NCBI GenBank assembly: GCA_038324085.1
Contig: JBBQHP010000022.1
Location: 6,995 to 70,994, forward strand
Direction: 5' to 3'
DNA length: 64,000 nucleotides
Origin: Ga0077523 sp038324085
GTDB taxonomy: Bacteria > Pseudomonadota > Gammaproteobacteria > Burkholderiales > Ga0077523
Below are positions 17,593-25,909 of this stretch, one piece after another. Made by a program: the position numbers and the translations under genes. The stretch's first letter is position 1. Each line of letters starts with the position of its first letter. A model generated the notes under the pieces. It was not told the DNA's origin. It made no database searches and was given only the letters and a program-made list of their open reading frames with translations.

Positions 17593-17621
17593 CGACCCGC
17601 TTCGTGCGGGTCGTTTTTTTT
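17593..17621 (+). terminator. Rho-independent terminator
   Basis: An 8-bp stem CGACCCGC / GCGGGTCG with loop TTCGT, followed by eight T. This is a strong intrinsic terminator for plus-strand transcription, 220 nt after the enolase-superfamily gene. The 17374-17592 spacer has no protein gene and could be a long 3' UTR or a small RNA. Confidence 0.85.
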
Positions 17622-18012
17622 ATCGCAGCGTTTCCAGAAAACGAATGATCAATGCGCGCTTCTCGGGGTCGTCCTGCTTGTAGAGCATGACCGCGCCAGG
17701 GGCGAGTGCCTGCGGGTCGGTGAGCCAACGATCGAGCAGCGCTGCATCCCAGGGCTTGCCGCCGAGGACTTTCCTGAAACCCTCCGAGTAGGCGAACCCC
17801 TCGATCTGTCCCGCGGGACGCCCGACGACGCCGTGGAGGTTCGGGCCCTGCCGGGTCGGCTCGCCCTCGCCGAAGGTGTGACAGACACCGCAGTGATTGA
17901 CAGCGAGCCTGCCGGCCGCCGCCTCGTCGTCCTGCGCCGCGGCGGGAGCCGCGGTGCCGAGCGTCCCGACGAATGTGGCCAGCAACGTCGCGCGCATGAA
18001 GATTCGGTGCAT
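17620..18012 (-). CDS. Cytochrome c, class I
   Basis: A 130-residue periplasmic monoheme cytochrome. The signal peptide MHRIFMRATLLATFVGTLGTAAPAAA is followed by the heme site CGVCH (GRLAVNHCGVCHTFGEG), the GPNLHGVVGRPAG segment typical of mitochondrial-type cytochrome c, and a candidate Met ligand in GAVMLYK. The start ATG 18012 has AGGGAA just upstream; the frame is open further up but that part lacks leader features. It would carry electrons between periplasmic redox partners. The stop TAA overlaps the T-run of the convergent terminator. Confidence 0.9.
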   Translation of the reverse strand: MHRIFMRATLLATFVGTLGTAAPAAAQDDEAAAGRLAVNHCGVCHTFGEGEPTRQGPNLHGVVGRPAGQIEGFAYSEGFRKVLGGKPWDAALLDRWLTDPQALAPGAVMLYKQDDPEKRALIIRFLETLR

Positions 18013-18100
18013 GGTCGTTCCCTGTTCGCTGCTCACCGACGCATGCTGGACCGGAGAGCAGTGGCTCAGGTGGTACCGGATTACTACGAGATGTCGTCCG

Positions 18101-18106
18101 TATAAT
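18101..18106 (+). promoter_or_regulatory. -10 element upstream of the YqhA-like gene
   Basis: TATAAT followed by CCGCGC, 28 nt before the start codon at 18135. The same twelve bases TATAATCCGCGC occur before the tRNA-Thr gene. No clear -35 box is seen. Confidence 0.5.
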
Positions 18107-18134
18107 CCGCGCTCTTTCACGAGACCGTTTCGAC

Positions 18135-18716
18135 ATGCTCAGGAACCTCGAAAAACTGTTCGAAGCAGCGCTGTGGCGCAGTCGTTTCGTCGTCGTGGTG
18201 GCGGTGATAGCCAGCATGGTCGCGGCGATCGCGGTGTTCTACATCGCCACGGTCGACGTGTGGTACGCCGTATCCCATATCGTTCACTATGCCGACGCGG
18301 AGCTTTCGAACGAAGCGCGGCGGCTGCTGCACGACGACACTGTCACCCATGTTGTCGAAGTCGTCGACGGCTACCTGCTCGCCACCGTCATGCTGATCTT
18401 CGCACTGGGTCTGTACGAGCTGTTCGTGAGCGACATCGACGAGGCGCACGGTTCGCGGGCCTCGAGCAAGATCCTGCTGATCGAGAGCCTCGACGACCTG
18501 AAGACGCGGCTGTCGAAAGTGATTCTCATGATCCTCATCGTGAAGCTGTTCGAGCACGCAGTGAAGATGAAGATGGAGACGCCGCTCGACCTGCTGTACA
18601 TGGGTGGCGCGATCGCGCTGGTGGGGCTGGCGCTATACCTTACGCACGCATCCGAAGGGCATTCCGCGGCGCCGGGCGAGGCGCCCCGCACCGGCACCGA
18701 CACGACGGCGCATTGA
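18135..18716 (+). CDS. UPF0114 (YqhA) family membrane protein
   Basis: A 193-residue inner-membrane protein with at least three to four hydrophobic segments: VVVVAVIASMVAAIAVFYIA, LLATVMLIFALGLYELFVS, KVILMILIVKLFEHAV and GGAIALVGLALYLT. The block LYELFVSDID followed by SSKILLIESLDDLKTRLSKVI is the family signature. The function is not established. It converges on a small exported protein gene (3-nt gap). Confidence 0.85.
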   Translation: MLRNLEKLFEAALWRSRFVVVVAVIASMVAAIAVFYIATVDVWYAVSHIVHYADAELSNEARRLLHDDTVTHVVEVVDGYLLATVMLIFALGLYELFVSDIDEAHGSRASSKILLIESLDDLKTRLSKVILMILIVKLFEHAVKMKMETPLDLLYMGGAIALVGLALYLTHASEGHSAAPGEAPRTGTDTTAH

Positions 18717-18719
18717 GCC

Positions 18720-18983
18720 TCAGCGCGAGGGCGTTGGCGTGGAATCCTTGGCAGGCGGAGGCGCAGGGGCTGGCTCCGGCGTTGACGCGCCGGCGGACCG
18801 GGGCGTCGCCGGAGGTGGGGCTGGCGGGCGCGTGCGCTGGTAGTACTCGATCCAGTTCTGCACGTTGCCCTCCTGCACCGCCTCGGCGGCATCCCTGGGC
18901 GTCTTCCGCTCCTCTGCTGCGGGGGCAGCGAGACTGATCAGGCCGAGTGCCGCGATGCCGGTGCGAATTGCAGGATTGCGCAT
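18720..18983 (-). CDS. Small exported protein with Pro-rich tail
   Basis: An 87-residue protein with a signal peptide (MRNPAIRTGIAALGLISLAAPAAE), a short helical core (KTPRDAAEAVQEGNVQNWIEYYQR) and a 35-residue Pro/Ala-rich tail. The core EGNVQNWIEYY looks conserved-protein-like, but I do not recognise the family. It would be periplasmic. It has its own start 94 nt from the divergent amidohydrolase gene. Confidence 0.6.
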   Translation of the reverse strand: MRNPAIRTGIAALGLISLAAPAAEERKTPRDAAEAVQEGNVQNWIEYYQRTRPPAPPPATPRSAGASTPEPAPAPPPAKDSTPTPSR

Positions 18984-19076
18984 GACCGGATTCTAGCCGT
19001 CGGCAGGCAGAGGTAACATCCGTACTCGCGGCCGGCGTTCCGGTGCGCGCCTTGACGAATCGAGGAGTAGCGGCCC

Positions 19077-20756
19077 ATGCACGACCTGGTCATCGAAAAC
19101 GCATCGATCATCGACGGCACCGGACGTCCTGCGTTCCGGGGTGGCGTCGGCGTAAGCAACGGCAGAATCGTCGCCGTCGGCGACGAAGTCGGCGGCGGCC
19201 GCCGGCGTATCGATGCCGAGGGGCGGGCGCTCATGCCCGGCATCATCGACAACCACACGCACTACGATGCGCAGATCACGTGGGATCCGCACGTCTCCCC
19301 CTCGCCAGCCCTGGGCGTCACCACGGTGGTGATGGGAAATTGCGGGTTCACCATCGCGCCATGCCGCCCTGACGACCGCGATCTCGTCATGCGCAACCTG
19401 ACGCACGTCGAGGGCATGTCGCTCGAAGCGTTGCGCACCGGCATCCAGTGGGAATTCGAGTCGTTCCCCGAGTACCTCGATTTTCTCGAGCGCCGCGGCG
19501 TGGGACCCAACGCGGCCGTGTTCGTGGGCCATTCGTCGGTCCGGACCTGGGCATTGCGCGGCGACGCATCCAGGCGCACGGCCACCGGGGACGAAATCGC
19601 CCAGATGCAGGAACTGGTACGTCAGGCGATGGCGGTCGGTGCGGTTGGTTTCTCCACGACCACCTCACCCCAGCACAACGGTGAAGCGGGCGTCCCCATG
19701 CCCTCGCGTCTGGCCGATGCCGCGGAAATGGATGCGCTCGCGGGCGTCCTCGCCGAATCGGGCAAGGGCACGCTCATGATCACCAAGGGGCTCGGCACGC
19801 CGGTACCCCGGCTCGAGGCCCTGTCCGCCTTGTCGGGCAGGCCGTTCGTCATTGCCGCGTTGCTGCACAGCAACGTGACGCCGGAGGCGGTGTTCGAGGA
19901 TCTGACGATGATCGCGCAAGCGCGGGCTCGCGGCCATCGTCTCTATGGCGCCGTGTCACCGTGCCCGCTGACGTTCGAGTTCAATTTTCGCGCGCCCTAC
20001 GTATTCGAAGGCCTCGAGTCATGGTTGCCTGCCATGGAAACCCACGATGACGCGCACTACCGCGGACTCCTCGCGAGCGAGGCGTTTCGGGCCGCAGTCA
20101 AGGCCGAGATCGATCGCCCCGCGCGCCGGATGTTCAACGGCGAATGGGCTTCGATGCGCGTGTTGAAGGCGCGTGACACAGGCAACGAACAGTTCGAGGG
20201 CAAGAGCGTTGCGGAAGCGGCGGCCGGCGCCGGCAAGCATCCGCTCGACTGGCTGCTCGACCTGGCGCTCGCCGAAGGTCTCGACACCATGTTCATCGCG
20301 ACGCTGCTCAACTCCGACGAGTCCGCGCTGTCGCGCATGCTCACCGACGACAACGCGCTGATCTCCTTGTCGGATGCCGGAGCCCATCTGGAATTCTTCT
20401 GCGACGCCGGTGCCGGTCTGCATCTGCTCGGCCATTGGGTACGCGAACGCAACCTCATGCCGATCGAGCGGGCTGTGCAGCGCCTGACGTCGGAAACGGC
20501 AGATGCTTTCGGCATTCCCGACCGCGGCCGGATCGCGGTGGGGGCCTGGGCCGATCTGATGCTGTTCGATCCCGATACCGTTGGCCGGGGCGCGGCAGTG
20601 CGCAAGCATGATCTGCCGTCCGGCGCGACGCGTCTGGTGACCCCGGCGCTGGGCGTACAGGGCGTATGGGTGAACGGCCTGCAACTCGTGGACGGTGCGG
20701 GTCTGCTGCCGGACGCACCACTGGCCGGTCGGGTCCTGCGGGAATTCAACAGTTGA
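19077..20756 (+). CDS. Amidohydrolase, N-acyl-D-amino-acid deacylase-like
   Basis: A 559-residue metal-dependent hydrolase of the amidohydrolase-3/dihydroorotase group. The first metal motif is GIIDNHTHYDAQ. Later blocks include MGNCGFTIAPC, AALLHSNVT and SDAGAHLEFFCDAG (the late Asp/His), and the C-terminal beta-sandwich DRGRIAVGAWADLMLFDPDTVG. D-aminoacylases and related imidases share this layout; the substrate is unknown. A GAGGAG lies about 10 nt before ATG 19077. Its stop overlaps the start of the CoA-transferase (TTGA), so the two are likely one operon and might act in one catabolic route. Confidence 0.88.
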   Translation: MHDLVIENASIIDGTGRPAFRGGVGVSNGRIVAVGDEVGGGRRRIDAEGRALMPGIIDNHTHYDAQITWDPHVSPSPALGVTTVVMGNCGFTIAPCRPDDRDLVMRNLTHVEGMSLEALRTGIQWEFESFPEYLDFLERRGVGPNAAVFVGHSSVRTWALRGDASRRTATGDEIAQMQELVRQAMAVGAVGFSTTTSPQHNGEAGVPMPSRLADAAEMDALAGVLAESGKGTLMITKGLGTPVPRLEALSALSGRPFVIAALLHSNVTPEAVFEDLTMIAQARARGHRLYGAVSPCPLTFEFNFRAPYVFEGLESWLPAMETHDDAHYRGLLASEAFRAAVKAEIDRPARRMFNGEWASMRVLKARDTGNEQFEGKSVAEAAAGAGKHPLDWLLDLALAEGLDTMFIATLLNSDESALSRMLTDDNALISLSDAGAHLEFFCDAGAGLHLLGHWVRERNLMPIERAVQRLTSETADAFGIPDRGRIAVGAWADLMLFDPDTVGRGAAVRKHDLPSGATRLVTPALGVQGVWVNGLQLVDGAGLLPDAPLAGRVLREFNS

Positions 20757-22000
20757 CCGAAGCGGGCGGCAGCGCGCCGCCCCGACGTCCGCTGAACGGC
20801 CTGCGCGTCATCGAACTGGGCACATTGATCGCCGGGCCGTTCTGCAGCCGCATCCTGGCGGAGTTCGGGGCCGAGGTCGTCAAGATCGAAGCGCCGGACG
20901 GCGGCGATCCGCTGCGCACCTGGCGCAGACTCCATGAGGGCACGTCGCTCTGGTGGCTCGTGCAGGCGCGCAACAAGAAATCGGTCGCCATCGATCTCAA
21001 GGCACCCGAAGGCCAGGCGCTCGTGCGCCGGCTCGTCCGCGACGCCGACATCGTGGTCGAGAATTTCCGGCCCGGCGCGCTCGAGCGCTGGGGACTGGGC
21101 TGGGAGCAGTTGTCGCTCGGGAATCCCGGGCTCGTGATGGTGCGCCTGTCGGGCTACGGCCAGTCCGGTCCGTACAAGGACCGGCCGGGGTTCGGGGCCA
21201 TCGGCGAGGCCATGGGCGGCTTGCGCTTCCTGTCGGGGTATCCGGATCGCGCCCCGGTTCGCGTGGGTGTGAGCATTGGCGATTCCATCGCAGCCCTGTA
21301 CGGCGCGATTGGCGCGATGGCGGCGCTGCGCGAGCGTGAGGTGAATGGCGGCGCAGGGCAGGTCGTGGACGTGGCGCTCTACGAAGCGGTGTTCGCGATG
21401 ATGGAGAGCCTGCTGCCGGAATATGCGATGGATGGTTTCGTGCGGACGCGCACCGGTGCGTCGCTCCCCGGCATCGTCCCGTCCAACACCTATGTCACGC
21501 GCGACGACAAGTTCGTGGTGATCGGCGCGAACAACGACAGCATCTTCAAACGATTCATGCGAGCCATCGGACGCGAAGATCTCGCCGCCGATCCGCAGCT
21601 CGCACGCAACGACGGGCGCGTTGCGCGCACCGAAGAAATCGATGGCGTGATCGCCAGCTGGACCCGGGCTCACGATCTGGACGAGGTGCTCCGCGTGCTG
21701 GAACAGGCCGAAGTGCCGGCGGGAAAGATCTTCGATATCGCCGACATCGTGGCGGATCCGCAATACGCGGCACGCGGGATGATCGAGCAGTTCGCGCTCG
21801 CGGGTGGCCGGTCGGTGAAGCTTCCGGGAATCGTTCCCAAATTGTCGGTCACGCCGGGCGGCACGGATTGGCTCGGGCCGGCACTCGGGGCACATACCCG
21901 CGAAGTGTTGTCGGGTGCCGGTGTAGCGGCTGTCGAACTGCAGCGGCTTCAGGCGGCCGGCGTAATCGCAGGCGTCGCGCCGGACGCATCCGATACATGA
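20753..22000 (+). CDS. CaiB/BaiF family III CoA-transferase
   Basis: A 415-residue family III CoA-transferase, which moves CoA between carboxylic acids through an enzyme-bound aspartyl-CoA. Signatures: LNGLRVIELGTLIAGPFCSRILAEFGAEVVKIE, ARNKKSVAIDLK, VVENFRPGALERWGLG and SGYGQSGPYKDRPGFG. SIGDSIAALYGAIG carries the Asp equivalent to the catalytic residue of formyl-CoA transferase. The start is set at TTG 20753, which overlaps the amidohydrolase stop; no good ribosome site is visible, so it is uncertain. Acyl specificity is unknown. Confidence 0.88.
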   Translation: MTEAGGSAPPRRPLNGLRVIELGTLIAGPFCSRILAEFGAEVVKIEAPDGGDPLRTWRRLHEGTSLWWLVQARNKKSVAIDLKAPEGQALVRRLVRDADIVVENFRPGALERWGLGWEQLSLGNPGLVMVRLSGYGQSGPYKDRPGFGAIGEAMGGLRFLSGYPDRAPVRVGVSIGDSIAALYGAIGAMAALREREVNGGAGQVVDVALYEAVFAMMESLLPEYAMDGFVRTRTGASLPGIVPSNTYVTRDDKFVVIGANNDSIFKRFMRAIGREDLAADPQLARNDGRVARTEEIDGVIASWTRAHDLDEVLRVLEQAEVPAGKIFDIADIVADPQYAARGMIEQFALAGGRSVKLPGIVPKLSVTPGGTDWLGPALGAHTREVLSGAGVAAVELQRLQAAGVIAGVAPDASDT

Positions 22001-22086
22001 ATCGTCCGGCAGGATTGCTAGAATCGGGCGCAATGTCCGTGCTCCATTCTCGCCCCTCGAACCCGGCTTGTCGCACAGCGGCGACG

Positions 22087-22995
22087 ATGCCCCGCCTGCA
22101 ATGGGCGTGGCTTCTGGTCGTCGCGCTGGCGTTGGGTGGCTGCAGCTTCAAACAATATGCGATCAACCGGGCGGCCGACGCGCTGGCCGAAGGCGGTTCG
22201 AGTTTCGCTTCCGACGACGACCCGAAGCTCGTCCGCGACGCGGTGCCGGTGACCCTCAAGGCGCTCGAGAGCCTGATCGAAGCCGCGCCGGACAATCGGG
22301 AACTGCTGCTTGCCGCCAGCCGTGGTTTCACCCAGTACGCCTATGCCTTTGTGCAACAGGACGCCGACCGGCTCGAAGACCACGACCTCAAGGCGTCGCT
22401 CGTCCAGGGTGAGAGAGCTCGCAAGCTTTATCGACGCGCGCGCCGGTATGGCTTGCGCGGGCTCGAGGCGGGCCATCCCGGCCTGCGATCGGCGCTGGCC
22501 GCCGATCCGCAACAGGCGCTGTCCGCGATGACGGTGCGCGATGTGCCGCTGCTGTACTGGACGGCTGCAGCGTGGGGCGGGGAAATTTCATTATCGAAGG
22601 AACACCCCGACATCGTGGCGGAGGTGCCGCAGATGCAGGCGCTGATCGATCGTGCGGCGGCGCTGGAAGAGAGCTTCGACGAAGGCGCGATTCCATCGCT
22701 CCTGATCGCGCTCGAGATGGTCCGCCAGGGTGGAAAGGGCGCGCCGGCCGCGCGCGCACAGGCGCGCTTCGAGCGGGCAGTCGCATTGAGCGGCGGCGCG
22801 CAGGCCGCGCCGTTCGTGAGCTTTGCCGAAAATGTGGCGGTGCCTCTGCAGGACAAGGCACTGTTCGAGACCCGCCTTGCAAGCGCGCTCGCCATCGATG
22901 TCGACGCGGTGCCAAGGCATCGTCTGGCCAATCTGATCCTCCAGGAGCGGGCGCGCTGGCTGCTGTCCCGGGAGGATTCCCTGTTCGCGGAATGA
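22087..22995 (+). CDS. TRAP transporter T-component lipoprotein (TatT)
   Basis: A 302-residue helical-repeat lipoprotein. TatT proteins form a periplasmic trimer that binds DctP-type receptors and probably hands over hydrophobic ligands. The signal MPRLQWAWLLVVALALGGC has a lipobox ALGGC; then NRAADALAEGG, RGFTQYAYAFVQQDADRL and VPLLYWTAAAWG are typical of the family. ATG 22087 gives a clean lipoprotein signal; ATG 22033 is an in-frame alternative. It is 16 nt upstream of dctP, forming the T-P-QM transporter set. Confidence 0.85.
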   Translation: MPRLQWAWLLVVALALGGCSFKQYAINRAADALAEGGSSFASDDDPKLVRDAVPVTLKALESLIEAAPDNRELLLAASRGFTQYAYAFVQQDADRLEDHDLKASLVQGERARKLYRRARRYGLRGLEAGHPGLRSALAADPQQALSAMTVRDVPLLYWTAAAWGGEISLSKEHPDIVAEVPQMQALIDRAAALEESFDEGAIPSLLIALEMVRQGGKGAPAARAQARFERAVALSGGAQAAPFVSFAENVAVPLQDKALFETRLASALAIDVDAVPRHRLANLILQERARWLLSREDSLFAE

Positions 22996-23011
22996 CGAGG
23001 AGTACGAATTC

Positions 23012-24049
23012 ATGACGATGTCTGGCAGACGGCGCCGCGTGGCCGCGGCGATCCTGCTTTCGGCCACCTGCCTGATCGGCGCGCCGATCGCCCGCGCGGA
23101 CGATCCGGTCAAGGTGCGCCTGGGCACCATCGCACCCAAGGGTTCCTCGTACTACCGCATCCTCCAGGCGCTGGGCGAAGACTGGCGCAAGGTACAGGGC
23201 AGCGGCGCGACGTTCGTCATCTATGGCGACGGCAGTCAGGGGGGCGAGGCGGACATGGTCAGACGGATGCGCGTCGGACAATTGAACGCTGCGCTGCTCT
23301 CGTCGGTCGGATTGGCGGAGATCCACAAATCGGCGATCGCGTTGTAGACCGTGCCGATGATGTTCCACGACTGGGCCGAACTCGATTACGTGCGCGAACG
23401 CCTGCGCCCGACACTCGAGGAGCGGCTGGCGGAAAAGGGTTTCATGGTCCTGCGCTGGGCCGATGGCGGATGGGTGCGCTATTTCTCGAAGGAACCGGCC
23501 ACGACACCCGCGGAGTTCAAGCGGCTGAAGGTGTTCGCGTGGGCCGGCAACGCCGAGCAGGTTGCGCTGATGAAATCCATGGGATATCAGCCGGTCCCGC
23601 TGGAGACCAACGACATCCTGCCGAGCCTGGAGACCGGGCTCATCAATGCCGTTCCGACCACGCCGTTCTTCGCGCTGGCGGGCCAGATGAATGGCTCCGC
23701 GCCCTACATGCTGGACCTGAAATGGGTGCCGATCGTCGGCGCCGCCGTGGTGACACGCAAGCTCTGGGATGCCATGAGTCCCGCGGCGCGCGAGGAACTC
23801 AAGCGCGCCGGCGAGAAGGCCGGCGAGGACATGCGCGCCAGGGCGCGGCAGGAGGATCTCGATTCCATCGAGGCGATGAAGAAGCGGGGCCTCAAGGTGA
23901 CAATCCCCAGCGCGGCTGAAGTGGCGCTGTGGCGCCAGGCTGCCGAGGAAGTCTATCCGCGCATGCGCGGGACCATCGTGCCGGCCGACATCTGGGATGA
24001 GATCCGTCGACTGCTCGACGAATACCGAAGCGGCAAGAAGAAGTCGTGA
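23012..24049 (+). pseudogene. TRAP substrate-binding protein (DctP), amber-interrupted
   Basis: A 345-codon periplasmic receptor gene with one in-frame TAG at 23345-23347. Residues 1-111 carry the signal peptide, then VKVRLGTIAPKGSSYYRILQAL. After the stop the same frame continues TVPMMFHDWAELDYVRE and runs to the end with all typical DctP blocks (LKVFAWAGNAEQ, GLINAVPTTPFFALAG). Homologues have Gln at the stop position, so CAG to TAG is the likely change. GAGGAG precedes ATG 23012. Without readthrough or suppression there would be no functional receptor. The 3' end overlaps the dctQM start (GTGA). Confidence 0.85.
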
Positions 24050-25899
24050 GCCGGAGCGCCGCGCCTGACGCGCTGGCCGCCCACGTACCCGTGGCGGGCG
24101 GTGTCGGGCGCGCCTGGCCGCATCGTTTCGAGGACGGCCTCACTGCATTTGCGCTCGCGGCGATGGTGCTGTTACCGATCTCGGAGATCGCGCTGCGCAG
24201 CCTCCTGCACGTCGGCATCGCCGGCGAACAGGCGCTGACGCAGCATCTAGTGCTCGCCGTCGGCATGCTCGGACCCGCGCTGGCGGCGCGGGAAGGCAGG
24301 CTCCTCACGATCTCGACGCTGCAGATGTTTCTCGTCGGTACCGCGCGCAGGGTCGCGCATGTGCTGTCGAGCGGCGCCGCGGCGGTGGTGTGTGCGTTCC
24401 TCTGTGTGGCCGCGGTGCAGTTCGTGCTCTCGGAACGCGGGGCCGGCAACGAGTTGATACCGGGACTGCCCACCTGGTGGCTCGAAGCATTGCTGCCGGT
24501 CGGTTTCGGCCTGATCCTCGCCCGGCTGCTCTGGCGCTCGTCGTCCGCATGGGTGGGACGCGCGCTCGTCGTGGCTGCGGTCGCGGTCATCGTCCTGCTC
24601 CTGGCGTATGCGCCTTTGCCCGCGGCGCAGCTGACGTGGCCCCTGCTCGGGCTGCTCGTCGTCGCCACCGCCCTGGGAGGGCCGGTGTTCGCGTTGCTGG
24701 GCGGCGCGGCCCTGGTCCTGTTCTGGGGCGAGGATCTGCCGATAGCTTCGCTGCCGCTCGATCACTATCGACTGGTGGTGAATCCTTCCCTGCCGGCGGT
24801 GCCTTTGTTCACGCTGGCCGGGTACCTCCTGGCCGAAAGTCGCGCGCCCGCAAGATTGATCCGGGTGTTCCAGACGCTGTTCGGCGGCTTCCGGGCGGGG
24901 CCCGCGTGCGTGACTGTCTTCGCCTGCGCCTTCTTCACCGCCTTCACCGGTGCTTCGGGCGTCACCATACTGGCCCTCGGCGGCTTGTTGCTGCCGCTGC
25001 TGATGGGTGCCCACTATCGCGAGCGCCCGGCCATCGGGCTGATCACCAGCGCAGGATCGCTCGGCGTGCTGTTGCCGCCCTCGCTGCCGTTGATCCTGTT
25101 TTCGGTCGTTGCGAAAGTGCCGCTCGAACGGATGTTCCTGGCCGCCGTGCTGCCCGGGCTCCTGATGGCCACGCTGTTGCTCGCATGGGGTATCCGTTCC
25201 CGCGATGGCGGTCGCGCCGCGGGCGAGCGCTTCGATGCCCGCACGATTCGCACGGCCCTGTGGGACGCGAAATGGGAACTGGCGACGCCCTTCGTGGCGG
25301 TGGCAATGCTCTTCGGCGGCTTCGCCACGCCGGTGGAGGCCGCCGCGGTCACGGCGTTCTATGCGTTCATCATCACGGTGATCGTGCATCGTGATCTGAG
25401 CATCGGCCGCGACGTGCCGCGGGTGTTCGCGGAGTGCGGGCTGCTCGTCGGTGGCGTCCTGCTGATCCTCGGCGTCGCGTTGGGCCTCACCAACTATCTG
25501 GTCGATGCCCAGCTTCCCGACCAGGTCACCGAGTGGGTGACAGCCAACATCGAGTCGCGCTGGGCCTTTCTGCTCGCGCTCAATGTGTGCTTGCTCGCCA
25601 TCGGCTGCGTGATGGACGTGTTCTCGGCCACGATCGTGATGGTGCCGCTGATCGTCCCGGTCGGGGCGGCGTTCGGCATCGATCCCTTGCACCTCGGGGT
25701 GATCTTTCTCGCGAACATGGAGCTCGGGTTCCTCACGCCGCTCGTGGGGATGAACGTGATCTTCGCCGCCTATCGTTTCCGCAAGCCCATGCCGGAGATG
25801 GTGCGGGCGGTTTTTCCAGCGTTCGTCGTACTGTTCGTCGGGGTCATGCTGGTGACCTATCTGCCCTGGTTGACCGCCTGGTTGCCGGGAAAACCGTGA
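24046..25899 (+). CDS. TRAP transporter permease, fused small and large subunits (DctQM)
   Basis: A 617-residue inner-membrane protein. The first about 190 residues form the four-helix DctQ-like small subunit (FEDGLTAFALAAMVLLPISEI, a REGRLLTIS loop). The rest is the DctM-like large subunit with repeated gates such as FTAFTGASGVTILALGGLLLP and GLITSAGSLGVLLPPSLPLIL. It uses an ion gradient to import substrate delivered by the P subunit. GTG 24046 overlaps the dctP stop. With TatT and DctP it makes a complete TPAT-type TRAP operon, if dctP is functional. Confidence 0.92.
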   Translation: MSRSAAPDALAAHVPVAGGVGRAWPHRFEDGLTAFALAAMVLLPISEIALRSLLHVGIAGEQALTQHLVLAVGMLGPALAAREGRLLTISTLQMFLVGTARRVAHVLSSGAAAVVCAFLCVAAVQFVLSERGAGNELIPGLPTWWLEALLPVGFGLILARLLWRSSSAWVGRALVVAAVAVIVLLLAYAPLPAAQLTWPLLGLLVVATALGGPVFALLGGAALVLFWGEDLPIASLPLDHYRLVVNPSLPAVPLFTLAGYLLAESRAPARLIRVFQTLFGGFRAGPACVTVFACAFFTAFTGASGVTILALGGLLLPLLMGAHYRERPAIGLITSAGSLGVLLPPSLPLILFSVVAKVPLERMFLAAVLPGLLMATLLLAWGIRSRDGGRAAGERFDARTIRTALWDAKWELATPFVAVAMLFGGFATPVEAAAVTAFYAFIITVIVHRDLSIGRDVPRVFAECGLLVGGVLLILGVALGLTNYLVDAQLPDQVTEWVTANIESRWAFLLALNVCLLAIGCVMDVFSATIVMVPLIVPVGAAFGIDPLHLGVIFLANMELGFLTPLVGMNVIFAAYRFRKPMPEMVRAVFPAFVVLFVGVMLVTYLPWLTAWLPGKP

Positions 25900-25909
25900 A
25901 AGGATCGTC

